Under the pieces are notes generated by a model. That model ran no database searches, was not told the DNA's origin, and saw nothing but the letters and a program-made list of their open reading frames with translations. From assembly GCA_963793005.1 (NCBI GenBank), contig CAWBYP010000002.1, forward strand, positions 1,674,001 through 1,738,000: 64,000 bases of DNA, in the 5' to 3' direction. Both the position numbers and the translations under genes were made by a program. The DNA comes from RPQJ01 sp963793005 (GTDB lineage Bacteria > Pseudomonadota > Gammaproteobacteria > Steroidobacterales > Steroidobacteraceae). Below, in pieces: positions 25,293 to 33,662 of the stretch (the first letter of the stretch is position 1; every line of letters starts with the position of its first letter).

Positions 25293-26008
25293 ATTTGAGC
25301 AAGCAACCCGTTCGCGGAACCCAGCTGGATTCCATTGCCGAGGGCCAGGTCGGTGACTACCTTCTCGCCCACCCGGAGTTCTTCGAGCGTCACCCAGGCG
25401 TGCTCGCCAGGCTTCGTCTGCCGCACCAGCGCGGCAGCGCGGCCGTGTCGCTGGTCGAGCGGCAGGTGCTGGTGCTGCGCGACAAGCACGGCGCGCTGGA
25501 ACAGAAGCTCCATGAGCTGATCGAGAATGGCCGTGCCAACGACGCCATCGCCGACCGCATGCACCGCCTGACGCGCCGGCTGCTGCGTGCGCGTGACCTC
25601 GAGTCCACGCTCATCGGCCTCGAGACCTCGCTCAGGGAGGAATTCGGCGCCTCGCGCTGGCTGGTGCTGCTGACGGACGCGTCGCTGCCGGGACTCACGG
25701 GACACCAGAACCCGCACGTGCGCGTCGTTGCGCGCGGCAGCGCCGAACTCAAGGTGTTCGAGACCTTCTTCGAATCGGGCCGCCCGCGCAGCGGCCAGAT
25801 CCGGGATGCGCAGCGCGACTATCTTTTCGGCAACGACGCCGGGCCGGTCGGCTCGACCGTGCTGGTCCCGCTGGGCGACCGCGCATCGCTCGGGCTGCTC
25901 GCGATTGCGAGCAACGACACCGAGCGCTACCTGCCGACCATGAGCACGGACTTCCTGGTCCGCATCGGCGAGATCGTCACCGAGGCGATCACAGCGCGCG
26001 CTGCATGA
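25289..26008 (+). CDS. DUF484 (YigA-like, GAF-type) protein
   Basis: This is a 239-residue protein with the family start VGDYLLAHPEFFERHPGVLA, then LVERQVLVLRDKHGALEQKL and a C-terminal GAF-like domain (STVLVPLGDRASLGLLAIAS). The ATG at 25289 overlaps the dapF stop but sits directly against the ribosome site AAGGGAG. A TTG at 25295 has a better six-base spacing and may be the real start. Its function is unknown. It is constantly found between dapF and xerC. Confidence 0.88.
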   Translation: MNLSKQPVRGTQLDSIAEGQVGDYLLAHPEFFERHPGVLARLRLPHQRGSAAVSLVERQVLVLRDKHGALEQKLHELIENGRANDAIADRMHRLTRRLLRARDLESTLIGLETSLREEFGASRWLVLLTDASLPGLTGHQNPHVRVVARGSAELKVFETFFESGRPRSGQIRDAQRDYLFGNDAGPVGSTVLVPLGDRASLGLLAIASNDTERYLPTMSTDFLVRIGEIVTEAITARAA

Positions 26009-26904
26009 GCGAGGCGCTCGCAGGCGACGTCAGCCGTTTCCTGCGGAGCCTTCGCGACGAGCGGCGATTGTCGCCGCACACCGAGTCCGCGTACGCGCGC
26101 GACCTCGCCACGCTGCTCGAGTATTGCGACACACAGGGAATCCCCTGCTGGGATGGCCTCGATCCCCAGCACGTGCGGAATTTCGCAGCTCAGTGCCATC
26201 GTCGCGGCCTGGCGCCACGCAGCATCCAGCGCCGCCTGTCGGCGGCGCGCAGCCTGTTCCGCTACCTGGCGCGCGAGGGAAAACTGAGCCGCGACCCGGC
26301 CGCCGACGTGCAGGCGCCGAAGGCCCGCAAGCGCCTGCCGGTGACACTCGACGCCGACACGATGGCCCGGCTGCTCGAGTTCCGCGCCGACGATCGTCTT
26401 GGATTCAGGGACAAGGCGATCATGGAGCTGTTCTATTCGTCGGGCCTGAGGCTCGCGGAACTGCTCGGGCTAGACCTCACCGACCTGGACCTGCGCGATC
26501 GCACGGTGCGGGTGCTGGGCAAGGGCCGCAAGACGCGCATCGTGCCAGTCGGCAAGCATGCGGCCACGGCGCTGTCGCGCTGGCTCGCTGAGCGGACGGG
26601 ATTCGCGGCGGTCGGGGAGACCGCGGTGTTCGTCGGCGTCAATGGCAAGCGGCTGGGCCCGCGCATCGTGCAGCGGCGCATCGCGCGGTGGGCGCGGCTG
26701 CAGGGCCTGCCCGAGCACGTGCACCCGCACATGTTCCGCCACTCGTTTGCCTCCCACCTGCTCGAGTCCTCCGGCGACTTGAGGGCGGTGCAGGAACTGC
26801 TGGGGCACGCCAACATCAGCACCACGCAGGTGTACACGCACCTTGATTTCCAGCACCTTGCCCGGATATACGACCAGGCCCACCCCCGGGCCAGGCGAAA
26901 ATAG
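26005..26904 (+). CDS. xerC: Site-specific tyrosine recombinase XerC
   Basis: This is a 299-residue recombinase that resolves chromosome dimers at dif together with XerD. The N-terminal SAM-like DNA-binding domain covers about 5-90. Catalytic residues are R149 (SSGLRLAELLG), K173 (LGKGRKTR), H242 and R245 (HPHMFRHSFA), H268 (LLGHAN) and the nucleophile Y277 (TTQVYTHLD). It overlaps the DUF484 stop by four bases. Position after dapF-DUF484 supports XerC rather than XerD. Confidence 0.94.
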   Translation: MSEALAGDVSRFLRSLRDERRLSPHTESAYARDLATLLEYCDTQGIPCWDGLDPQHVRNFAAQCHRRGLAPRSIQRRLSAARSLFRYLAREGKLSRDPAADVQAPKARKRLPVTLDADTMARLLEFRADDRLGFRDKAIMELFYSSGLRLAELLGLDLTDLDLRDRTVRVLGKGRKTRIVPVGKHAATALSRWLAERTGFAAVGETAVFVGVNGKRLGPRIVQRRIARWARLQGLPEHVHPHMFRHSFASHLLESSGDLRAVQELLGHANISTTQVYTHLDFQHLARIYDQAHPRARRK

Positions 26905-26941
26905 GGGACATTCTCCTTTTCGAAAAAAGGAGAATGTCCCC
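26904..26941. repeat. Perfect 17-base inverted repeat (RAYT/REP-like palindrome, possible terminator)
   Basis: The arm GGGGACATTCTCCTTTT (26904-26920) is followed by CGAA and a perfect complementary arm (26925-26941). The first G is the last base of the xerC stop codon. The GGGGACATTCT core resembles palindromes that flank REP-associated tyrosine transposase genes; no such transposase is present here. The stem ends in a T run on one strand and an A run on the other, so it could also stop transcription between xerC and hslV. Confidence 0.85.
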
Positions 26942-26968
26942 CAGGCTCCGAACAGGACTGACTACCGC

Positions 26969-27535
26969 ATGAGCGAGCAAGCGCCGGGCTTCGACCCGCA
27001 CGGCACCACCATCCTCTGCGTCAGGCGCAACGGCCTGCTGGCGATGGGCGGCGACGGCCAGGTGACGGTCGGCAACACCATCATGAAAGGCAACGCCCGC
27101 AAGGTGCGCCGCCTGCACGAAGGCCAGGTCATCGCCGGGTTCGCGGGCGGCACGGCCGACGCATTCACGCTGTTCGAACGCTTCGAAGGCAAGCTGCAGC
27201 AGTACGGAAACCTGACCCGCGCCGCGATAGAGCTCGCCAAGGACTGGCGCAGCGACCGCAGCCTGCGGCGTCTCGAGGCGTTGCTGTGCGTGGCCGACGC
27301 CGCGCACTCGTTCGTGATCTCGGGCAATGGCGACGTGATCGAGCCCGAACACGACCTGATGGCGGTCGGCTCCGGCGGACCGTTTGCGCACGCTGCCGCA
27401 ATCGCGCTGCTCACCAACACCAGTCTCGACGCACGGACGATCGTCGAGAAGGCGCTAGGCATTGCGGCGGACATCTGCATCTACACCAACCGCAGCTTCA
27501 CGATCGAGACGCTCGGCGCAGCATCGGGCGCATAG
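26969..27535 (+). CDS. hslV: ATP-dependent protease subunit HslV
   Basis: This is a 188-residue proteasome-like peptidase. The catalytic threonine is T13 in HGTTILCVRR, so a 12-residue propeptide (MSEQAPGFDPHG) must be removed to expose it, whereas in E. coli only Met is removed. Other motifs are MGGDGQVTVGNTIMKGNARK, VIAGFAGGTADAFTLFERFE and IYTNRSFTIE. HslV forms a two-ring dodecamer gated by HslU. The ATG at 26969 is the only start that precedes the conserved core. hslU follows after 40 bases. Confidence 0.95.
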   Translation: MSEQAPGFDPHGTTILCVRRNGLLAMGGDGQVTVGNTIMKGNARKVRRLHEGQVIAGFAGGTADAFTLFERFEGKLQQYGNLTRAAIELAKDWRSDRSLRRLEALLCVADAAHSFVISGNGDVIEPEHDLMAVGSGGPFAHAAAIALLTNTSLDARTIVEKALGIAADICIYTNRSFTIETLGAASGA

Positions 27536-27575
27536 CTCGAGCCCGTCCCCGCAATCCAACGCGACCGCCAACGCC

Positions 27576-28910
27576 ATGTCCTCCATGACACCCCGTGAAA
27601 TCGTCCAGGAACTCGACAAGCACATCGTCGGGCAGGCCGCCGCCAAGCGCGCGGTCGCCATCGCGCTCAGGAACCGCTGGCGGCGCATGCAGGTGGACGA
27701 GCGCCTGCGCGCGGAGATCACTCCGAAGAACATCCTGATGATCGGGCCCACGGGCGTGGGCAAGACCGAGATAGCGCGACGCCTGGCCCGGCTCGCGGGC
27801 GCGCCGTTCGTCAAGGTCGAGGCGACCAAGTTCACCGAAGTCGGCTATGTCGGCCGCGAAGTGGATTCGATCGTGAAAGACCTGGTGGATGTCGCGGTCA
27901 AGATGACACGCGAATTCGAGGTCGAGAAGGTTCGACACCGCGCCATGGACGCGGCCGAGGAGCGCGTGCTCGACGTGCTGCTGCCGCGGCCCAGGGCCGT
28001 CGGTTTCGGCAACGAACCCGAGCCGGAGCGCGATGGCGATACACGCCAGCGTTTCCGCAAGATGCTGCGCGAGGGCGCGCTCGACGACCGCGAAATCGAG
28101 ATCGAGCTGCGCGCCGTGCCGATGGGCGTCGAGATCATGGCGCCGCCCGGCATGGAAGAGCTGTCGCAGCAGTTGCAGGGCATGTTCTCGAACCTCGGTG
28201 GCGACCGCACCCGGACCCGCAAGGTGAAGGTGCGCGAGGCCTTCAAGCTGCTGACCGACGAAGAGGCCGCCAAGCTCGTCAACGAGGAAGAGCTCAAGGT
28301 CCAGGCACTGCGCAACGCCGAGCAGAACGGCATCGTGTTCATCGACGAGATCGACAAGATCGCGCGCCGGCAGGAAACCTCCGGTGCTGACGTCTCTCGC
28401 GAGGGCGTGCAGCGCGACCTGCTGCCGCTGGTGGAAGGCTGCACGGTGAACACCAAGTACGGCATGGTGAAGACGGACCACGTGCTTTTCATCGCGTCCG
28501 GCGCGTTCCACATGTCGAAGCCCTCGGACCTGATCCCGGAGCTGCAGGGACGACTGCCGATTCGCGTGGAACTCAATGCGCTCGGCGTCGAGGATTTCGT
28601 ACGCATCCTCACGGAGCCCGACGCGTCGCTCTGCCGCCAGTACACCGCCCTGCTCGAGACCGAGGGTGTCCGCATCGAGTTCACGCCGGACGGCGTGCGC
28701 AGGCTTGCGGAAGTGGCCTGCGACGTAAACCAGCGCACGGAGAATATCGGCGCGCGTCGGCTGCACACGATCATGGAACGGCTGCTCGAAGGCTTGTCCT
28801 TCGAGGCCTCGGACCGATCCGGCGCGACCGTCGTTGTTGACGCCGAGTATGTCGACCAGAATGTCGGCGAACTTGCTCGCGACCAGGATCTCGCACGCTA
28901 CATCCTTTAG
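27576..28910 (+). CDS. hslU: HslUV protease ATPase subunit HslU
   Basis: This is a 444-residue AAA+ unfoldase. The start MSSMTPREIVQELDKHIVGQ is canonical. Walker A GPTGVGKT is at 57-64, Walker B is in IVFIDEIDKIARR, and sensor/arginine-finger regions (ELQGRLPIRVEL, ENIGARRLHTIMERL) are present. The C-terminal ARYIL activates HslV. An in-frame ATG at 27585 (fourth codon) is an alternative. The gene is in an operon with hslV; no heat-shock promoter was recognised by eye. Confidence 0.96.
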   Translation: MSSMTPREIVQELDKHIVGQAAAKRAVAIALRNRWRRMQVDERLRAEITPKNILMIGPTGVGKTEIARRLARLAGAPFVKVEATKFTEVGYVGREVDSIVKDLVDVAVKMTREFEVEKVRHRAMDAAEERVLDVLLPRPRAVGFGNEPEPERDGDTRQRFRKMLREGALDDREIEIELRAVPMGVEIMAPPGMEELSQQLQGMFSNLGGDRTRTRKVKVREAFKLLTDEEAAKLVNEEELKVQALRNAEQNGIVFIDEIDKIARRQETSGADVSREGVQRDLLPLVEGCTVNTKYGMVKTDHVLFIASGAFHMSKPSDLIPELQGRLPIRVELNALGVEDFVRILTEPDASLCRQYTALLETEGVRIEFTPDGVRRLAEVACDVNQRTENIGARRLHTIMERLLEGLSFEASDRSGATVVVDAEYVDQNVGELARDQDLARYIL

Positions 28911-28923
28911 GGCCAGTCGCACC

Positions 28924-29307
28924 ATGAACGACCCACGACCAACGGACATCAAGTTGCGCACGCGCTCGCGGGTGCTCGAAGTCGCCTTCGACGACGGCGA
29001 GCGCCACGAGTTGCCGTTCGAGTACCTGCGTGTGTATTCCCCATCCGCCGAGGTGCTCGGCCACGGGCCGGGCCAGGAGACGCTGCAGCTCGGCAAGCAC
29101 GAGGTCGGGGTCAAGGCGGTCGAGCCGGTCGGCAACTACGCGGTGCGCATCGTGTTCGACGACGGCCACGACTCCGGGCTCTACACCTGGGGCTACCTGC
29201 AGGAACTCGGCCGCACCCGCGCCGAGAAGTGGCAGCGCTACCTCGACCGGGTCGCGCAGCTGGGGCTTCCGTACCCGACGCCGGCGCCGTCGAAGCGGCC
29301 GGGCTGA
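28924..29307 (+). CDS. DUF971 (GBBH-like N-terminal domain) protein
   Basis: This is a 127-residue protein with the DUF971 pattern: TDIKLRTRSRVLEVAFDDGE, LPFEYLRVYSPSAEV, GKHEVGVKAVEPVGNYAVRI, and FDDGHDSGLYTWGYLQELG. In larger proteins this zinc-binding fold is the N-terminal domain of gamma-butyrobetaine hydroxylase. The free-standing version is of unknown role and commonly follows hslVU and precedes ubiE in gammaproteobacteria, as here. Confidence 0.9.
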   Translation: MNDPRPTDIKLRTRSRVLEVAFDDGERHELPFEYLRVYSPSAEVLGHGPGQETLQLGKHEVGVKAVEPVGNYAVRIVFDDGHDSGLYTWGYLQELGRTRAEKWQRYLDRVAQLGLPYPTPAPSKRPG

Positions 29308-29330
29308 CTGGTTCTTGCAGCATTTCGTCG

Positions 29331-29444
29331 CGTCGGGTGGGGGAGTGTGCCTGCCCGGGGGACGGCGTAAATCCGTCCCTGGAGCCTCGCGCGCCGCGTC
29401 CCTGCGGCGCGACGCCCCCGGCAGGCACACTCCCCCACCCGACG
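29331..29444. repeat. Large inverted repeat able to form a three-way junction
   Basis: A perfect 24-base outer stem joins 29331-29354 (begins CGTCGGGTGGGG) to 29421-29444. Inside it are two further perfect hairpins: GGGACGG/CCGTCCC (29359-29365 with 29373-29379, loop 7) and CGCGCCGC/GCGGCGCG (29390-29397 with 29404-29411, loop 6). The whole folds as a cloverleaf-like structure on either strand. There is no T run, so it is not a simple terminator. It fills most of the DUF971-ubiE spacer and looks like a dispersed chromosomal repeat. Confidence 0.85.
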
Positions 29445-29515
29445 CAGCGTCCCCGGCAGCGGCCGACGGCACTCCCCGAACGGCGCCAAAGCCGACCGGG
29501 TAGAATGGCGGGCTC

Positions 29516-30295
29516 ATGAGCGAAGCAGACCCCAAAACGCCGGCCCCGGGCGCGCCCGGCTCCGTGGACTTCGGCTACCGGCAGGTTCCGGCTGCCGAGA
29601 AGGCGGTCCGTGTGCGCGAGGTTTTCGACTCGGTCGCGGACAAGTACGACCTGATGAACGACCTGATGTCCGCGGGCGTGCATCGCCTGTGGAAGCGGTT
29701 CATGTTGTCGCAGACCGGCCTGCGGCCGGGCCAGTCGGCGCTAGACGTAGCCGGCGGAACCGGCGACATCTCGGCCGGCATGGCCGCGCAGGTGGGCGAG
29801 GATGGACTCGTGGTCCTGTCGGATATCAACGCCGCGATGCTCGGTGTGGGCCGCGACCGCCTGCTCGACCGCGGCCTGATGCGCAACGTGCGCTTCGCGC
29901 TCGCCAACGCGGAGTGCCTGCCGTTCGCCGACGAGAGCTTCGACTGCGTGACCATCGCCTTCGGGCTGCGCAACGTGACGGACAAGGCCGCGGCACTTGC
30001 ATCCATGCGGCGAGTGCTCAAACCGGGCGGCCGCCTGCTGGTGCTGGAGTTCTCGAAGCCCACGCTGCCGGGCCTGAAGAAGATATACGACGTCTATTCA
30101 TTCAGCGTGTTGCCCTGGCTCGGTCGCCGGGTGGCCGGGGACTCCGACAGCTACCAGTACCTGGCCGAGTCGATCCGCCGCTTTCCCGACCAGCAGGCTC
30201 TGCTCGCGATGATGCGCGAGGCCGGGCTCGAGGACTGCCGCCACCACGACCTGAGCGGCGGGATCGTCGCACTGCATCGCGGCTTCCGCTACTGA
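29516..30295 (+). CDS. ubiE: Demethylmenaquinone/ubiquinone methyltransferase UbiE
   Basis: This is a 259-residue SAM-dependent C-methyltransferase for ubiquinone and menaquinone. The family start is VREVFDSVADKYDLMNDLMS, the SAM motif LDVAGGTGDI is at residues 76-85, and the signatures ESFDCVTIAFGLRNVTDK and RRVLKPGGRLLVLEFSKP are present. The N-terminus has a short extra Pro/Ala-rich stretch. It is the first gene of the ubiE-ubiJ-ubiB unit. Confidence 0.96.
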   Translation: MSEADPKTPAPGAPGSVDFGYRQVPAAEKAVRVREVFDSVADKYDLMNDLMSAGVHRLWKRFMLSQTGLRPGQSALDVAGGTGDISAGMAAQVGEDGLVVLSDINAAMLGVGRDRLLDRGLMRNVRFALANAECLPFADESFDCVTIAFGLRNVTDKAAALASMRRVLKPGGRLLVLEFSKPTLPGLKKIYDVYSFSVLPWLGRRVAGDSDSYQYLAESIRRFPDQQALLAMMREAGLEDCRHHDLSGGIVALHRGFRY

Positions 30296-30297
30296 TC

Positions 30298-30927
30298 ATG
30301 CTGCTCGAGCGCCTCGAGGAAGCCCTGAACCGCAATGTCGCCGAGTCGCGCAAGGCGCAGGCGCTGTGCCGCCAGCTCGACGGGCGGGTCGTCTCGCTCG
30401 CCGTGACAGGAACTCCGCTCGAGTTCTTCGCCAGCGCGCGCGATGGCCGGTTGTCGCTCTCGCCGAAAAACGAGGGCGCCGCGGCGGACGCTTCGCTGTC
30501 GGGATCGCCGATCTCGCTGCTCTCGCTCGCGGGACCACGCGCCGAGGGCGCGCTGCGCGGCGGCGGGGTGCGCATCGAGGGCGACGCCGAGGTTGCGCAG
30601 AAATTCCGCGAACTGCTCGAGCATGCGCAGCCCGACGTCGAGGAGGAACTCGCGCGTGTCGTCGGTGACGTTGCCGCGCGGAACATCGCCAATCTCGCGC
30701 GCGGATTCCTCGATTTCGGCCGCAAGGCGGGCCGCTCACTCGCAGGCAACGTGTCCGAGTACCTGCAGGAGGAAGGTCGCGACCTGCCTACGCGGACCGA
30801 GGCGGAGGAATTCCTGGCCGACGTGGACCGCCTGCGTGACGACGTCGAGCGCTTCGAGGCCAGGCTCGCGCGCCAGGGTTCGCCCGCCGCGAAGGGTGGC
30901 GTGAAGCGCCGCCGGCTGGATAAATAG
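30298..30927 (+). CDS. ubiJ: Ubiquinone biosynthesis accessory factor UbiJ (SCP2 domain)
   Basis: This is a 209-residue protein starting two bases after ubiE (ATG 30298). The N-terminal SCP2-like lipid-binding domain covers about 1-110 (VVSLAVTGTPLEFFASARDG, GGGVRIEGDAEVAQKFRELL). The C-terminal helical part includes LARGFLDFGRKAGRSLAGNV. UbiJ binds ubiquinone intermediates in the Ubi complex, with UbiK as partner. The call relies on domain and its fixed place between ubiE and ubiB. Confidence 0.92.
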   Translation: MLLERLEEALNRNVAESRKAQALCRQLDGRVVSLAVTGTPLEFFASARDGRLSLSPKNEGAAADASLSGSPISLLSLAGPRAEGALRGGGVRIEGDAEVAQKFRELLEHAQPDVEEELARVVGDVAARNIANLARGFLDFGRKAGRSLAGNVSEYLQEEGRDLPTRTEAEEFLADVDRLRDDVERFEARLARQGSPAAKGGVKRRRLDK

Positions 30928-30978
30928 CGTCGCGGCGCCCCGCGCAGATCACTACCCCAGGCCACCGGTCACATCGCA

Positions 30979-32616
30979 ATGCGTCTCCGAGTCATAGGCC
31001 GCCTGCTCCAGATCCAGCGGGTCCTGGTCCGTCACGGGCTCGACGAGATCGTGCTGGCGACCCACCTGTTCCGGCCGCTGCGATATGTTTTCTACCTTTC
31101 GCCGGCGACCTGGTTCCAGCGCAGCCGCGGCGGTTCGCGCGGGGAACGTATCCGGCTCGCGCTGGAGGAGCTCGGGCCGATCTTCGTGAAATTCGGCCAG
31201 GCGCTGTCGACGCGTCGCGACCTGCTGCCGACGGACATCGCCGATGAACTCGAAAAGCTGCAGGACCGTGTTCCGCCGTTCCCGGGCGCGGAGGCGCGCG
31301 CGATTGCCGAGCGCGCCTACGGCCGGCCGCTCAGCGAGGTGTTTGAGGACTTCGACGAGCAGCCACTCGCCGCTGCGTCCGTGGCGCAGGTGCACGTGGC
31401 ACGCCTGCGCAGCGGTGAGGACGTCGTCTTCAAGGTAATTCGCCCGGGCGTGCGCGAGCGGATCGAGCGCGACATCGAGGTGATGTACGTGCTGGCGCGC
31501 CTGGCCCTGGCCTACTCCTCAGAAGGCCACCGGCTGCGACCCGTCGAGGTGGTGCGCGAGTACGAGAAGACCATCTACGACGAGCTGGACCTGATGCGCG
31601 AGGCGGGAAACGCGGCGCAGCTGAAGCGGAATTTCGAGGGCTCGGACCTGCTGTACGTCCCGGCGATCTACTGGGACTACTGTCGCCCCGAAGTCATGGT
31701 GATGGAGCGCATCCACGGGGTGCTGGTCAGCGACCACGATGAACTGCGCCGCCGCGGCACCAACATCCAGCGCCTGGCCGAGAACGGGGTCGAGATCTTC
31801 TTCACGCAGGTACTGCGCCACAACTTCTTCCACGCCGACATGCACCCGGGCAACATCTTCGTCCAGGTGGACGACCCCGAGCATCCGAAGTACGCGGCGG
31901 TCGACTTCGGCATCGTGGGATCGCTCGACGCGCGCGACCAGCACTACATCGCCGAGAATTTCATGGCGTTCTTCGACCGGGACTACAACCGCGTGGCACG
32001 GCTGCACGTGGAGTCGGGCTGGGTGCCTCCGGACACGCGCGTCGACGAGCTCGAGGCCGCGGTGCGCACCGTCTGCGAGCCGATCTTCCAGAAGCCGATC
32101 TCGGAAATCTCGTTCGCGCAGGTGCTGCTGCGCCTGTTCGAGATCGCGCGCCGCTTCCAGATGAAGGTACAGCCACAACTGATCCTGCTGCAGAAAACCA
32201 TGCTGCAGATTGAGGGGCTGGGCCGGGAACTCTATCCGCAGCTCGACCTGTGGAAGACCGCGCAGCCGGTATTCAAGAGCTGGGCCGCCGACCGGTTGAG
32301 CGGCCGCAACGTCGCCGAGCAGCTGCGCCGGCAGTTGCCGGAGCTTGGCGAGGCGCTGCGCATGCTGCCGCAGGTGCTGCAGCAGTTCGTACAGCAGGCA
32401 TCGGAAGGCAACTTCCGCCTCAAGGTCGAGCAACCCGGCATCGAGCAGTTGCGCGAGGAAATCCGGGCGAGCGCGCGACGGCGCGACATGACCATCGTTG
32501 CAGCCACGACGCTGCTCGGTGGGTTCGTCTGGCTCGCGATCGAGGTCTCGCCCTGGCCCGGCGCGGCTCTCTGCGCAGCAGGCCTGCTGGGAACCCTGCT
32601 GGCGCGCCGCATGTGA
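30979..32616 (+). CDS. ubiB: UbiB protein kinase-like/ATPase for ubiquinone synthesis
   Basis: This is a 545-residue ABC1/ADCK/UbiB protein. The KxGQ motif (FVKFGQALSTRRDLLP), the alanine-rich loop in PLAAASVAQVHVARL, HNFFHADMHPGNIFV and the metal motif VDFGIVG are present. Two C-terminal membrane helices (MTIVAATTLLGGFVWLAIEV, then the final hydrophobic stretch to LLARRM) anchor it. UbiB supports delivery or handling of ubiquinone precursors. It closes the ubiEJB unit and converges with the next gene. Confidence 0.95.
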   Translation: MRLRVIGRLLQIQRVLVRHGLDEIVLATHLFRPLRYVFYLSPATWFQRSRGGSRGERIRLALEELGPIFVKFGQALSTRRDLLPTDIADELEKLQDRVPPFPGAEARAIAERAYGRPLSEVFEDFDEQPLAAASVAQVHVARLRSGEDVVFKVIRPGVRERIERDIEVMYVLARLALAYSSEGHRLRPVEVVREYEKTIYDELDLMREAGNAAQLKRNFEGSDLLYVPAIYWDYCRPEVMVMERIHGVLVSDHDELRRRGTNIQRLAENGVEIFFTQVLRHNFFHADMHPGNIFVQVDDPEHPKYAAVDFGIVGSLDARDQHYIAENFMAFFDRDYNRVARLHVESGWVPPDTRVDELEAAVRTVCEPIFQKPISEISFAQVLLRLFEIARRFQMKVQPQLILLQKTMLQIEGLGRELYPQLDLWKTAQPVFKSWAADRLSGRNVAEQLRRQLPELGEALRMLPQVLQQFVQQASEGNFRLKVEQPGIEQLREEIRASARRRDMTIVAATTLLGGFVWLAIEVSPWPGAALCAAGLLGTLLARRM

Positions 32617-32625
32617 AGCGGCCGG

Positions 32626-33333
32626 CTATCCGGGTTCAGCCGTCTTCAACTCGATCCACGTCGCGCGCGCGCGCGCGCAGAGCTCGCCTTCCTGGTCGAA
32701 GATCGCCGTTCCGGCGTAGTGCTTGCGCCCGTCTGCGCCGAGCTTCCAGCCAATGACCGTGCACGACTCGCCGACGCGGACGCAGCGATCGACGTGCGCG
32801 TGCATCTCGCCGAGCACCATCGTGCGACGGCCCGCGCAGAGCGCGAAGTAGCCGGGGCAGTCGAGCGCCGCCCAGTGGAACTCGACGGCGACCTTGCCGT
32901 CGCCGGCGTCGAGATCATCGGCCGGCAGCCACGGCGCCGCGACGATGCCGGTCTCCAGCATGCCGGGAAATATCCTCATCCCGTCGCCGCGCCGGCGATG
33001 CGGCCCGCACACGAAGCAGTCTGGAAACACGTGATGATTGAATCCCGGATAGTGCTGGGATGCCCAGACCGCCTGCACGTACGGCGGCGGCGACGGAACC
33101 TCGAGTTCGAGTTTCGAGGGCCGGCCGATCGCGACCGGCCCTGAAGCGGAGGCAAGCTCGAAGTCACCATTGCCGAGCTGCGACACGCTGAGATCTGCAT
33201 CGAGCGGGGGCGGCGCCAGCAGCCGGACGCTCATGTCGGCACCGGCCGCGACGACGAACGCCCCGCAGGCATAGCCGCCGTTCGCGGACGCTGGCGGGCC
33301 ATTGTAGCGGCTGTCAACTTTCAGAGTTTTCAA
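32626..33333 (-). CDS. Hotdog-fold thioesterase-like protein of unknown substrate
   Basis: This is a 235-residue protein that probably starts with TTG at 33333, overlapping the stop of the next gene upstream (TTGA). The start YNGPPASANGGYACGAFVVA resembles acyl-CoA thioesterase-like hotdog proteins, and the C-terminal half has a second hotdog-like pattern (AVEFHWAALDCPGYFALCAG, RRTMVLGEMHAHVDRCVRVG). The middle holds FPDCFVCGPHRRRGDGM. No firm catalytic residues can be named. It is the last gene of a three-gene overlapping set read leftwards. Confidence 0.65.
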   Translation of the reverse strand: MKTLKVDSRYNGPPASANGGYACGAFVVAAGADMSVRLLAPPPLDADLSVSQLGNGDFELASASGPVAIGRPSKLELEVPSPPPYVQAVWASQHYPGFNHHVFPDCFVCGPHRRRGDGMRIFPGMLETGIVAAPWLPADDLDAGDGKVAVEFHWAALDCPGYFALCAGRRTMVLGEMHAHVDRCVRVGESCTVIGWKLGADGRKHYAGTAIFDQEGELCARARATWIELKTAEPG

Positions 33334-33662
33334 ATGCCCTCCGGCGGAGTCCCGGCCGGCGCTGCGCAATTCCAGCACTCGGAGAACTGCGCCTCGATCC
33401 GCTCGCCGCAGCGCGCGCAGGTCCATGCGTCGCCACTCGGCTGCGAATGAAGCGCCACGTCGATCAGGCCGCGCGCGCGCAGCTCCTGTCCGGGTTCGCG
33501 AACCCATAGTTCGGGCCAGCACTCGACGAACGGAATCTCGCCGACCACGCCGGACAGCCGGTCGTTCCTGACGATGCAGGCGATTCCCTCGGACTCGAGA
33601 ATGTTGCGCAGGTGCGCGATCTCGATGGCCGACTCTGCGGTATGTACCTTGCGCATCCGCAT
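33330..33662 (-). CDS. DUF2007 protein with zinc ribbon
   Basis: This is a 110-residue protein with an N-terminal DUF2007 domain (HTAESAIEIAHLRNILESEG, WPELWVREPGQELRARGLI). A C-terminal zinc-ribbon-like motif has two CxxC pairs (CARCGERIEAQFSECWNC). DUF2007 is described as a putative signal-transducing domain related to PII folds; no function is proven. It overlaps both neighbours by four bases, so the set is translationally coupled. Confidence 0.82.
   Translation of the reverse strand: MRMRKVHTAESAIEIAHLRNILESEGIACIVRNDRLSGVVGEIPFVECWPELWVREPGQELRARGLIDVALHSQPSGDAWTCARCGERIEAQFSECWNCAAPAGTPPEGI

Noticed and set aside
29331..29444. Terminator or riboswitch for ubiE
   Set aside because: There is no T run and no match to a known riboswitch layout. 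The symmetric nested hairpins fit a repeat element better.
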